A DNA stretch of 64,000 bases from Microbacterium murale (GTDB lineage: Bacteria; Actinomycetota; Actinomycetes; Actinomycetales; Microbacteriaceae): contig NZ_JAUSXK010000001.1 in the NCBI RefSeq assembly GCF_030815955.1, positions 1,550,001 through 1,614,000 of the forward strand, written 5' to 3'. Below are positions 1-7,972 of the stretch, one piece after another; positions within the stretch are counted from its first letter, which is position 1, and the number at the start of each line of letters is the position of its first letter. The position numbers and the translations under genes were made by a program. The notes beneath the pieces are model-generated. The model worked only from the letters and a program-made list of their open reading frames with translations. It was not told where the DNA came from and made no database searches.

Positions 1-1
1 G

Positions 2-520
2 AGCCCTGCCAATGTGCAGCTGTACGTCGACACGATGGCCACGGCCTTCAGCGACCTCGATCCAGAGCACGCGGACGAGTTCGCAGCCAACGCCGAGGCG
101 TACAAGGCCGAACTTCAGCGGGTGCAGGACGACCTGGTCGCCGAGCTCGCCGAGCTTCCCGAGAACGAGCGCGCCCTGGTCACCTGCGAAGGCGCTTTCT
201 CGTACCTCGCCAGGGATGCCGGACTCACCGAGGCCTACATTTGGGCAGTGAACGCCGAGCAGCAGGCGACGCCGCGCCAGATCGCAGCCGCGATCGAGTT
301 CGTGGACGAGAACGAGGTGCCGGCCGTGTTCTGCGAATCGACAGTGTCGGACAAGGCCATGCAGCAGGTGGTGCAGGCGACGGGGGCGACCTTCGGCGGC
401 ACGCTCTACGTCGATTCGCTGTCGGAGGCCGATGGTCCCGTGCCCACCTACCTGGACCTCATCCGCCACGACGCCGACCTGATCGTCGCCGGGCTGACCG
501 GTTCCGAGGCCGCGCCATGA
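2..520 (+). CDS. Metal ABC transporter substrate-binding protein, C-terminal part (5' end outside window)
   Basis: This is the last 172 residues of a cluster A-I (ZnuA/MntC/SitA) extracellular metal-binding protein; the frame is open to the window edge, so the N-terminus and lipoprotein signal lie upstream. The stretch VTCEGAFSYLARDAGL followed by YIWAVNAEQQATP matches the manganese/iron (MntC/SitA) pattern, where Glu-Gly-Ala-Phe replaces the His of zinc-binding ZnuA, and a late Asp (SEADGP) fits the last metal ligand. It overlaps the ATPase gene by ATGA, the first of two such overlaps in a binding protein-ATPase-permease operon. Mn or Fe is inferred from the motif; zinc cannot be excluded. 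Confidence 0.85.
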   Translation, partial: SPANVQLYVDTMATAFSDLDPEHADEFAANAEAYKAELQRVQDDLVAELAELPENERALVTCEGAFSYLARDAGLTEAYIWAVNAEQQATPRQIAAAIEFVDENEVPAVFCESTVSDKAMQQVVQATGATFGGTLYVDSLSEADGPVPTYLDLIRHDADLIVAGLTGSEAAP

Positions 521-1293
521 GTGCGCCCGAGGTGCGCGGTGCGAACGAGATGCACGGTGCCATCGAGGTGCGCGGTGCCACGGTCCGCTACGGCGAAGTG
601 CTCGCGCTCGACGACGTCTCGCTCACGGTCGAAGCCGGACGCGTCACCGGGCTCATCGGCATGAACGGATCAGGAAAGTCCACCCTGTTCAAGACGATCA
701 TCGGCCTCGTGCGACCGACCGCAGGACAGGTGCGACTGCAGGGAGCGGATCCGACATCCGCTCGCCGCCGCGGTCTGATCGGCTACGTGCCGCAGAGCGA
801 GGACGTCGACTGGACCTTCCCGGTCTCGGTGCGGGATGTCGTGATGATGGGCCGCTACGGCCGCCAGGGGCCGCTGCGGCGAGCGCGAGCTGCAGACAGG
901 CGGGCCGTCGACGATGCCCTCGAGCGGGTGGAGCTCACGGACCTCGCAGAGCGGCAGATCGGGCAGCTCTCCGGAGGGCAGCGCAAGCGCGCGTTCGTCG
1001 CCCGCGGCATCGCCCAGGGCGCAGACATCCTGCTGCTCGACGAGCCGTTCGCCGGCGTCGACAAGCGCAGCGAGGCGACGATCGTGCGTCTGCTGCGCGA
1101 GCTCGCCGCATCCGGCAGTACGGTCCTGGTCTCGACGCACGATCTGCATGCGCTCCCCTCTCTCGCGGACGAGGCGGTGCTGCTGCTGCGCCGGGTGCTG
1201 TTCCACGGATCGGTCGCCGAGGCGCTCGAGCCCGCAAACCTGTCACGGGCGTTCGGGCTGGAGAGCGATGCAAATCCGGAGGAGGCGTCATGA
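517..1293 (+). CDS. Metal ABC transporter ATP-binding protein (MntB/SitB type)
   Basis: A 258-residue cytoplasmic ATPase that powers import of the metal captured by the preceding lipoprotein. Walker A is GMNGSGKST at about residues 48-56, the signature is LSGGQRKR, Walker B is ILLLDEPF and the switch His is in VSTHDLH. The chosen ATG overlaps the upstream stop (ATGA); an in-frame ATG at residue 12 is an alternative, because the first residues contain a repeated EVRGA-like stretch not needed for the fold. The Gln-rich YVPQSEDVDWTFPVSVRDVV segment is typical of the manganese/zinc/iron group. Confidence 0.93.
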   Translation: MSAPEVRGANEMHGAIEVRGATVRYGEVLALDDVSLTVEAGRVTGLIGMNGSGKSTLFKTIIGLVRPTAGQVRLQGADPTSARRRGLIGYVPQSEDVDWTFPVSVRDVVMMGRYGRQGPLRRARAADRRAVDDALERVELTDLAERQIGQLSGGQRKRAFVARGIAQGADILLLDEPFAGVDKRSEATIVRLLRELAASGSTVLVSTHDLHALPSLADEAVLLLRRVLFHGSVAEALEPANLSRAFGLESDANPEEAS

Positions 1294-2153
1294 TCTGGGA
1301 TTGGATACTCGAGCCCCTGCAGTACGACTTCATGGTGCGCGCGCTCATCACCACTGTGATCGCGGCAGTCGTGTGCGCCGTCCTCTCGTGCTGGCTGGTG
1401 CTGGTCGGCTGGTCGCTGATGGGTGATGCCGTCTCGCACGCCGTGCTGCCAGGCGTGGTGCTCGCCTACGTCTTCGGTGCGCCCTTCGCGATCGGCGCTC
1501 TGGTGTTCGGATTCCTCGCCGTCGGTCTGATCGGTCTGATCAGAGGCACGAGCAGGGTGAAGGAGGATGCCGCGATCGGCATCGTCTTCACGACCCTCTT
1601 CGCGTTCGGTCTGGTGCTGATCTCCGTCACCCCGAGCCAGACCGACCTGAACCACATCATCTTCGGGAACATCCTCGGAGTCTCCACCGGCGACCTCGTG
1701 CAGATCGCGATCCTGGCCGCGATCGCATTCGCCGTGCTGATCATCAAGCGCCGCGACCTCACCCTCTACGCATTCGACCCGACGCACGCCTTCGCGATCG
1801 GCCTCTCCCCCAGGATGCTCGGGGCGTTGCTGCTCGGCGTGCTCGCCCTCACCGCGGTCGTCGCGCTGCAGGTGGTCGGCGTCGTGCTGGTCGTGGCGAT
1901 GCTGATCATCCCCGGTGCGACGGCGTATCTGCTGACGGATCGCTTCGGGCGGATGCTGGTGATCGCGCCCGTCATGTCTGCGCTGTGCAGCGTGGTCGGC
2001 ATCTACCTCAGTTACTGGATCGACGCGGCGTCCGGCGGACTCGTCGTCGTCGTGCAGGGCTGCGTGTTCGCGCTCGTGTACCTGTTCAGCCCGCGGCAGG
2101 GTGTGATCGGCAAGCACCTGCGGCGACGGGTACCTGCCGGTGCGACCGCATGA
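1290..2153 (+). CDS. Metal ABC transporter permease (ZnuB/MntC family)
   Basis: A 287-residue integral membrane permease of the ABC-3 family, with about eight hydrophobic helices from residue 15 to 270. The conserved GDAVSHAVLPGVVLAY segment near residue 50 is the family coupling region that contacts the ATPase. The start overlaps the ATPase stop (ATGA), completing a binding protein-ATPase-permease operon. Only one permease is seen, so a homodimer is expected. No metal-dependent regulator lies downstream, so any DtxR/MntR-type control would act upstream of the window. Confidence 0.93.
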   Translation: MIWDWILEPLQYDFMVRALITTVIAAVVCAVLSCWLVLVGWSLMGDAVSHAVLPGVVLAYVFGAPFAIGALVFGFLAVGLIGLIRGTSRVKEDAAIGIVFTTLFAFGLVLISVTPSQTDLNHIIFGNILGVSTGDLVQIAILAAIAFAVLIIKRRDLTLYAFDPTHAFAIGLSPRMLGALLLGVLALTAVVALQVVGVVLVVAMLIIPGATAYLLTDRFGRMLVIAPVMSALCSVVGIYLSYWIDAASGGLVVVVQGCVFALVYLFSPRQGVIGKHLRRRVPAGATA

Positions 2154-2229
2154 CTCCGGACAAAAGCGACACATCAGACCCGCACCCGCCGCGGTGATGC
2201 CGAATCGCGGAGATTCTCCGGAGTCATGC
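2148..2229. repeat. 12-bp inverted repeat at the end of the metal transporter operon
   Basis: GCATGACTCCGG (2148-2159) overlaps the permease stop codon and is exactly repeated in reverse as CCGGAGTCATGC (2218-2229). The 58-nt spacer contains a second small dyad, CGGAGATTCTCCG (2208-2220). The position between two convergent genes suggests a transcription end region, but there is no U-tract and the loop is long, so the role is a guess. Confidence 0.4.
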
Positions 2230-2264
2230 CGAGGCGCAGTCGTTCACAACTCCTCAAGGATCGG

Positions 2265-3500
2265 TCAGATCGACCAGGATCCGGCCAGTTCCGCGTCGAC
2301 GGCGACCGCGCTTGAGGAGTTGCGAGCGCCCAGCGAGGCGAACGCCTGCGCGAGATCGGAGATCAGGTCACCGGCGTTCTCCAACCCGATCGACAGCCGC
2401 AGCACGTCGGCGTCAGGGCGCGCGTCGGCAGGCACCGGACGATGTGTGAGCGCGGCCGGATGCTGGATGAGCGAATCCACGCCCCCGAGCGACACCGCAT
2501 GGGTGAACAGCGACACCGACGACGCGACGGCACTCGCCGCGGCGTACCCGCCGCCCATCCGCATCGCGATCATGGCCCCGGTGCCACGCATCTGACGCTC
2601 GAGGATTCCTCGTGGATCACCGTCGAGTCCGGGGAAGAACACCTCGTCGACCTCTGGCTGGTCGATCAGCCACTGCACCACCTGCCGCGCGTTCTCCTGC
2701 TGCTGGCGCATGCGCACCGGCAACGTCGTGAGTCCGCGGTGCAGCAGATACGCGCCGAGCGGATGCAGCAGGCCACCGGTCACGGCGCGAACACGTCGTA
2801 GCGCCTCGGCAGTCTCCTCGCTGCATGCCACGACGCCGGCGATCACGTCGCCATGCCCACCGAGGTACTTCGTCGCGCTGTGCAGCGACATCGCAGCGCC
2901 GTGGTCGAGCGGATTCTGCAGCACCGGCGTCGCGAACGTGTTGTCGACCACGACCGGAACAGAGCCGGCCGCGGCGACGATCTCGGCGATGTCGACGAGC
3001 TCGAGCGTCGGGTTCGCCGGGGTCTCCACGACGACGAGCCCGGTGTCAGGGCGCATCGCCGACCGCACCCCCGATGGGTGGCAGTAGGTGGTCTCGACAC
3101 CGAGCAGGCCTGAGCCGAGCAGGTGATCGGTGCCGCCGTACAGTGGCCGCACCCCCACGACGTGGCGCAGTCCGGTGGATGCCGTCTGCGCGAGGATCAC
3201 CGCTGTCATCGCGGCCATGCCGGACGAGAACGCGACAGCGGCCTCTGCATGCTCCATCTCGGCGAGAGCATCCTCGAAGCGCGCGACGGTCGGATTCCAC
3301 AGACGCGCGTAGACCATGCTGCCGTCGGCAGGCGGGCGGCCGCCGGTCGCCATCGCCTCGTACGACTCGCCGCCCCGCTCGATATCGGGGAGCGGATTGG
3401 TCGTTGACAGATCGATCGGCAGGGCGTGGACGCCGAGCTCGGTGAGATCGGCTCTGCCGCTGTGGACGGCGACGGTATCGGGATGCAGTGCGGCGCTCAT
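2265..3500 (-). CDS. Trans-sulfuration PLP enzyme (cystathionine gamma-synthase/gamma-lyase/methionine gamma-lyase family)
   Basis: A 411-residue Cys/Met-metabolism PLP enzyme. The PLP lysine sits in SLHSATKYLGGHGDV and the upstream cofactor Asp in VVVDNTFATP. Family members make or break C-S bonds of cystathionine, homocysteine or methionine, and sequence alone does not separate these. ATG at 3500 gives the normal MSAALHPDTVAVHSG start; a TTG at 3524 would add eight atypical residues. It is divergent from an Lrp regulator, the arrangement of Pseudomonas mdeA-mdeR (methionine gamma-lyase and its activator), which favours a catabolic role. Assignment to gamma-lyase rather than synthase is inference from that context. 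Confidence 0.9.
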   Translation of the reverse strand: MSAALHPDTVAVHSGRADLTELGVHALPIDLSTTNPLPDIERGGESYEAMATGGRPPADGSMVYARLWNPTVARFEDALAEMEHAEAAVAFSSGMAAMTAVILAQTASTGLRHVVGVRPLYGGTDHLLGSGLLGVETTYCHPSGVRSAMRPDTGLVVVETPANPTLELVDIAEIVAAAGSVPVVVDNTFATPVLQNPLDHGAAMSLHSATKYLGGHGDVIAGVVACSEETAEALRRVRAVTGGLLHPLGAYLLHRGLTTLPVRMRQQQENARQVVQWLIDQPEVDEVFFPGLDGDPRGILERQMRGTGAMIAMRMGGGYAAASAVASSVSLFTHAVSLGGVDSLIQHPAALTHRPVPADARPDADVLRLSIGLENAGDLISDLAQAFASLGARNSSSAVAVDAELAGSWSI

Positions 3501-3515
3501 GCTTCCACGTTGCCG

Positions 3516-3541
3516 GAATCCCAATCAGAATGGGAGGATTC
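3516..3541. promoter_or_regulatory. Candidate Lrp operator between divergent PLP enzyme and regulator
   Basis: GAATCC (3516-3521) and GGATTC (3536-3541) form an inverted repeat, with a second nested dyad CCCA (3520-3523)/TGGG (3531-3534). It lies just upstream of the PLP enzyme start and within the intergenic region shared with the Lrp-type regulator. Lrp/AsnC proteins bind such imperfect dyads; binding here is inferred from position. Confidence 0.4.
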
Positions 3542-3612
3542 GACAGTATCCGCAGTAGATGCAGCATGATCCGAATTCTTCAGCAACCAGAACCGGCGCA
3601 GAGGGGAAGACG

Positions 3613-4089
3613 TTGGCCAAAGCACAACTCGACGAAGTCGACCTTGAGATCCTTGCGGCGCTCAGCGCTCGCGCCGACCTCACGAACAAGGCTCTCGCTC
3701 AGCGACTAGGGCTCGCCGAGTCCACCTGCGCGCATCGGGTGCGCGGCCTGCGCGACCGCGGCATCATCCGCGACACCCGCGTCCGCCTGGATGCCGCCGC
3801 ACTCGGCTACCCGCTCGAGGCCATCATCAAGGTGCGCCTGGCCAACCACACCGGGGAGAAGGTGAACGCACTGTTCGACGCGCTCGTCGCGACACCGTGC
3901 GTGCTGCAGGTGTTCCATGTCGCCGGCGTCGACGACTTCCTCGTGCATGTCGCCGTTCAGGATGCCGCCGCACTCCGCGACATCGTCCTCGAGCACATCA
4001 CAGTGCACCCCGTCGTGCGCGGCACCGAGACTCAGCTGGTCTTCGAGCTGCGCGGCGGGCGCGGCGTACTCGCCGAGCCGACCAAGTAG
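3613..4089 (+). CDS. Lrp/AsnC family transcriptional regulator
   Basis: A 158-residue Lrp-type regulator: N-terminal helix-turn-helix (LTNKALAQRLGLAESTCAHRV, about residues 22-42) and C-terminal RAM ligand-binding domain (from about 65, including VLQVFHVAGVDDFLVHV). The TTG at 3613 is chosen because GAGGGGAAG, a good ribosome binding site, precedes it by a few bases; an in-frame ATG at 3559 would add 18 residues with no homology to the family. It is divergent from the PLP enzyme it probably controls in response to an amino acid such as methionine or cysteine. Confidence 0.9.
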   Translation: MAKAQLDEVDLEILAALSARADLTNKALAQRLGLAESTCAHRVRGLRDRGIIRDTRVRLDAAALGYPLEAIIKVRLANHTGEKVNALFDALVATPCVLQVFHVAGVDDFLVHVAVQDAAALRDIVLEHITVHPVVRGTETQLVFELRGGRGVLAEPTK

Positions 4090-4148
4090 CGCGAAGGGCT
4101 TCACCCCGGCCGAGATGGAGCGCTCTGCGCGATTCGAACGGAATCGGC

Positions 4149-5621
4149 TCAGCGCCTGAGCAGCTTCTTCCATCGGCGCTGCGTGATGATCGGCACTGAC
4201 GCCGTCACCACGGCATCCACGTTCAGCGAGCTGTTGTCCGGCCCGACGATGGCGATCGGCGTGGTGAGAGTCAGCTCGTCCGGGTCGATCGGCATGCGCG
4301 CCAGCGCACGGTGCGCACGCATGTACGCGGGGATCAGGATCACGACCGCGCCGATCCAGGCGAGCGGGTTGCTCGCCGCGACACCGCCGAAGCCGAACAC
4401 AGCTCCGAGCGCGACCGCCGCCCCCACTCTCATGACCAGCTCGACTATGCCGGTGACCGTGGGGATCAGCGCCTGGCCGAGTCCCTGCAGTGCACCGCGC
4501 AGCACGAACAGCACTCCCAGCAGCGTGTAGGTGGCACCGTTGATGACGAGCATGAGATGGGCGAGCTCGACGACCTCGTCCGACCCGTCGCCGACGAACA
4601 GTCGCACGAGGTGGGTTCCGAATGCGATCAGCACCGCGCCCAGCACGAGCGACGCGATGAGCGCCATCCATGTGGCCTGCTTGACCCCGGCGCGGATGCG
4701 ATCGGGGCGGCGCCCGCCGAAGTTCTGCGCCACGTACATCGAGACAGCGAGTCCGAGCGATGCCAGCAGCGCGGTAGCGAGGCTGTCGACGCGGGATGCC
4801 GTGGTGTACGCCGCGACCGCGTCGGCGCCCAGCATGTTCAGCGCCACCTGCACCACCAGTGTGCCGATCGCGATGATCGACGCCTGGAATCCCATCGGCA
4901 GTCCGAGGCGCAGGTGCTCGGCGAGGTCGCCGCGGGTGATCCGCCAGTCGGCGCGGTGCACGTGCAGCGCCGGCATCCGCCGCCTGACGAACGCGAGGCA
5001 CAGCAGCACCGAGATCGCCTGTGCGACGACCGTTGCGAGAGCAGCTCCTGCGACGCCCCAGCCCACGGGCCCGACCAGCACGATGACGAGCACGACGTTC
5101 AGGGCGCACGCGATCGTGAGGAAGACCAGGGGCGTCTTGGAGTCGCCGATGGCACGGATGATCGCGGAGAAGTAGTTGAAGAACATCGTCGCGCCCCCGC
5201 CGAGGAAGCTGATCTGTGTGAACAGCACCGCCTCCGTGAGCAGCTCGGGCGGCGTCTGCATCAGCAGCAGCACGGGTTCTGCGAGCAGAGGCCCCGCGAT
5301 CGTGATGATCACGCTGGCGATCGCGGCGAGCACGGTTCCGGTGGCGACCGAGCGCCGCACCGCACCGTGATCGCGGGCGCCGAACGCCTGGGCCGTCGGG
5401 ATCGCGAAACCGCTCGTCATTCCCCACGCGAACCCGAGCAGCAGGAACAGCAGGCTTCCGGTCGCGCCGACGGCGGCGAGCGAGTTCACTCCGAGCTCAC
5501 GGCCGACGACGATCGTGTCGACGACCTGATAGAGCTGCTGCACGACGTTGCCGATGAGCAGCGGAACGGAGAACGACAGGATGACGCGCCAGGGGCGGCC
5601 CGTGGTGAGGGAGGTGGCCAT
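4149..5621 (-). CDS. MATE family efflux transporter
   Basis: A 490-residue multidrug and toxin extrusion protein with about twelve membrane helices in two homologous halves. The N-terminal signature GRPWRVILSFSVPLLIGNVV, followed by QQLYQVVDTIVVGRELG, and the repeat beginning near LGLPMGFQASII are typical. The ATG at 5621 gives MATSLTTGRPW, the usual beginning; the frame stays open upstream but codes for an atypical Arg/Gly-rich stretch. It is divergent from the acyl-CoA synthetase and convergent with the Lrp gene. The substrate is unknown. Confidence 0.92.
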   Translation of the reverse strand: MATSLTTGRPWRVILSFSVPLLIGNVVQQLYQVVDTIVVGRELGVNSLAAVGATGSLLFLLLGFAWGMTSGFAIPTAQAFGARDHGAVRRSVATGTVLAAIASVIITIAGPLLAEPVLLLMQTPPELLTEAVLFTQISFLGGGATMFFNYFSAIIRAIGDSKTPLVFLTIACALNVVLVIVLVGPVGWGVAGAALATVVAQAISVLLCLAFVRRRMPALHVHRADWRITRGDLAEHLRLGLPMGFQASIIAIGTLVVQVALNMLGADAVAAYTTASRVDSLATALLASLGLAVSMYVAQNFGGRRPDRIRAGVKQATWMALIASLVLGAVLIAFGTHLVRLFVGDGSDEVVELAHLMLVINGATYTLLGVLFVLRGALQGLGQALIPTVTGIVELVMRVGAAVALGAVFGFGGVAASNPLAWIGAVVILIPAYMRAHRALARMPIDPDELTLTTPIAIVGPDNSSLNVDAVVTASVPIITQRRWKKLLRR

Positions 5622-5693
5622 GCGGAGAAGAACTTCCGGAACGCGGGGAGGACGGGGATCGGATGCCGAGAGCCGGCGAAGCGTCCAGTTTAT

Positions 5694-5705
5694 CGAATCG
5701 ATTCG
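5694..5705. promoter_or_regulatory. 12-bp perfect palindrome in divergent promoter region
   Basis: CGAATCGATTCG lies between the divergent MATE exporter and acyl-CoA synthetase genes. A perfect dyad here is a reasonable operator candidate, but no regulator gene is adjacent, so this is only a positional argument. Confidence 0.3.
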
Positions 5706-5756
5706 GCAAGGGAAGACCCCGCACCGGATTCGTGATCGACGGTGCAGGATGGATGG

Positions 5757-7460
5757 ATGAGCCGCACCGCCACCGCCGCCACCATCGCGATCCGAGAGAT
5801 GCGCGCGCACCTCTTCACCCACGCCACCGATTACGACACTGCCGTCGAAGGATTCCGCTGGCCGCAGCTCGACGAATTCAACTTCGCTCTGGAATGGTTC
5901 GACGTCGTCGCGACCGCCGACCCGGATCGCCCCGCAGTGCAGATCGTCTCCGCGGACCTGAGCCTTGCGAGCTGGAGCTACGGCGAACTCTCCACCCGTT
6001 CCGACCAAGTGGCGAACTGGCTGCGGTCACTCGGCATCGGCCGCAGCGACCATCTGATCGTGATGCTGAACAACACGATCGAACTGTGGGAGGTCATGCT
6101 CGCCATCACGAAGATCGGCGCGGTGGCTGTTCCGACATCGACGCTGCTCTCGGCATCCGATCTCGCCTACCGCGTCGAGCACAGTCACGCCCGCGCGGTC
6201 GTCACGCTCGGCGCGCTGCACGAACGCCTCAGCGAGATCGACGAGAGCGTCCAGCGGATCGGCATCGGCGACCTCCCTCAGGGCTGGCACGATTTCGCCG
6301 ATTCGGCGAGCGCGCAGGCAGAATTCGAACCCGACGGCCCGACTCCCGCCGGCGACACCAGCCTGCTGTATTTCACGTCCGGCACGACGAGCCGGCCGAA
6401 GCTCGTGCAGCACACGCACGTCTCGTATCCGGTCGGGCATCTGTCGACGATGTGGTGGCTGGGCGTGCAGCCAGGAGACGTGCATCTGAACATCTCCTCC
6501 CCCGGGTGGGCGAAGCACGCCTGGTCGAGCTTCTATTCACCGTTCCTCGCCGAGGCGACCGTGTTCGTCTACAACTACGATCGCTTCGATGCGAACACGC
6601 TCATGCAGGTCATGGACACGCATCACGTCTCGACGTTCTGCGCCCCGCCGACCGTGTGGCGCATGCTCATCCAGGCCGACCTCTCGCGTCTTGCGCACCC
6701 GCCGCGCGAGCTCGTCGGCGCAGGCGAGCCCCTCAATCCCGAGGTGATCAGCCGGGTGAGGGACGCCTGGGGCGGGACGATCCGCGACGGATTCGGCCAG
6801 ACCGAGATGACGGCGTGCGTGGGCAACTCCCCCGGCCAGATCGTGAAGGACGGCTCGATGGGCAGGCCGCTCCCCGGCTACCCGGTCGTGCTGCTGGATC
6901 CTGCGACCGGCGAGGTGACCGACGGCGAAGGAGAGATCGCGCTGGACCTGGCGCAATCGCCGCTCGGCCTGATGGCCGGGTACTACGAGGATCCGGAGAA
7001 GACCGCCGAATCACGCCTGGGCGGCTTCCACCACACCGGCGACATCGCCTCGCGTGACCAGGGCGGCTATCTCACGTATGTCGGTCGAGCAGACGACGTG
7101 TTCAAGGCGTCGGACTACAAGATCTCGCCGTTCGAGCTCGAGTCGGTGCTACTGGAGCACGACTTGGTGGTCGAGGCTGCGGTGATTCCGAGCCCTGACC
7201 CCACTCGGCTTTCGGTGCCGAAGGCGTATGTCTGCCTGCGAGCGGATGCTCCGGCCGAGGCCGATGCGGCACGGGCGATCTACGGCTTCGCGCGCGAACG
7301 CCTGTCTGCACACCTGTGGGTGCGGATCATCGAGTTCGTGCCCGAGTTGCCCAAGACGATCTCCGGCAAGATCCGCCGGGTCGAGCTGCGGGCACGCGAG
7401 GCCGAGCGCGTCGCGGGCGGAGATGTCGCAGGCCAGCACCTGGACCGCGACTACCGCTGA
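5757..7460 (+). CDS. AMP-forming acyl-CoA synthetase (medium-chain/acetyl-CoA synthetase-like)
   Basis: A 567-residue ANL-superfamily ligase that activates a carboxylic acid with ATP and CoA. Visible motifs are the P-loop-like LLYFTSGTTSRPKLVQHTH (about residues 200-218), DGFGQTEMTACVG (A5), the hinge region FHHTGDIASRD and YVGRADDVFKASDYKISPFE (A7-A8), and the C-terminal catalytic lysine in LPKTISGKIRR. The WAKHAWSSFYSPF segment and overall length place it near the medium-chain acyl-CoA synthetase group. The ATG at 5757 is preferred over GTG at 5742, though neither has a strong ribosome binding site. Its last 10 bp overlap the convergent membrane protein gene. Confidence 0.9.
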   Translation: MSRTATAATIAIREMRAHLFTHATDYDTAVEGFRWPQLDEFNFALEWFDVVATADPDRPAVQIVSADLSLASWSYGELSTRSDQVANWLRSLGIGRSDHLIVMLNNTIELWEVMLAITKIGAVAVPTSTLLSASDLAYRVEHSHARAVVTLGALHERLSEIDESVQRIGIGDLPQGWHDFADSASAQAEFEPDGPTPAGDTSLLYFTSGTTSRPKLVQHTHVSYPVGHLSTMWWLGVQPGDVHLNISSPGWAKHAWSSFYSPFLAEATVFVYNYDRFDANTLMQVMDTHHVSTFCAPPTVWRMLIQADLSRLAHPPRELVGAGEPLNPEVISRVRDAWGGTIRDGFGQTEMTACVGNSPGQIVKDGSMGRPLPGYPVVLLDPATGEVTDGEGEIALDLAQSPLGLMAGYYEDPEKTAESRLGGFHHTGDIASRDQGGYLTYVGRADDVFKASDYKISPFELESVLLEHDLVVEAAVIPSPDPTRLSVPKAYVCLRADAPAEADAARAIYGFARERLSAHLWVRIIEFVPELPKTISGKIRRVELRAREAERVAGGDVAGQHLDRDYR

Positions 7461-7849
7461 ACGAGGACGGTGCCCAGGTTCGCGCCGCTGAGCCCTTCGG
7501 CACGGCGCGGGCGAGCAGTCGCCACAGGAGCTGTCTCGGCGCGTTCGGGGCGAGACGGGCGAGACGGACGCCGACTCAGCATTGCTCGCACGAGGGCTCC
7601 GAGCACGAGCGCCACGACCAGCGCTCCGCCTGCGACGGCGGTCGGCATCCACTGGCCCGAGAAGCCGGCAGCGATGCTGAGCATCATGCCGACGATCCAG
7701 ACAGCTGTCGCTCCGCCGCTCAGGCCCACCGCTCCGCGTGCCAGGGCGACCCCTGCCACGATCGCGCAGATCACTGCGATTCCTGCTCCAGTGAGTCCGA
7801 CAGGCAGGAAGAACGCTGCCAGCTCACGTAACGCACTCATTGACGACAT
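7451..7849 (-). CDS. Small membrane protein of unknown function
   Basis: A 132-residue protein with three hydrophobic segments (about residues 10-37, 47-68 and 72-96) and a basic, proline/arginine-rich tail rich in RRPSRPSRPER-like sequence. I do not recognise a family. The ATG at 7849 (MSSMSAL) is chosen; ATG at 7840 is three codons downstream. It is convergent with the acyl-CoA synthetase with a 10-bp overlap, and lies 123 bp beyond the end of the carotenoid operon on the same strand, so it may be read through from that operon. Confidence 0.6.
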   Translation of the reverse strand: MSSMSALRELAAFFLPVGLTGAGIAVICAIVAGVALARGAVGLSGGATAVWIVGMMLSIAAGFSGQWMPTAVAGGALVVALVLGALVRAMLSRRPSRPSRPERAETAPVATARPRRAEGLSGANLGTVLVQR

Positions 7850-7972
7850 ATCGTCCAAACCCCCCGGTTCAGCCTCCGTGTATCCAAAGATACGGAGCTT
7901 CCGCGGCGTCCGCATCCATCTCAAGGATGATGTTACTCAATCGGTCATCTGGCGTCACCCGGTCGTTCGGTT

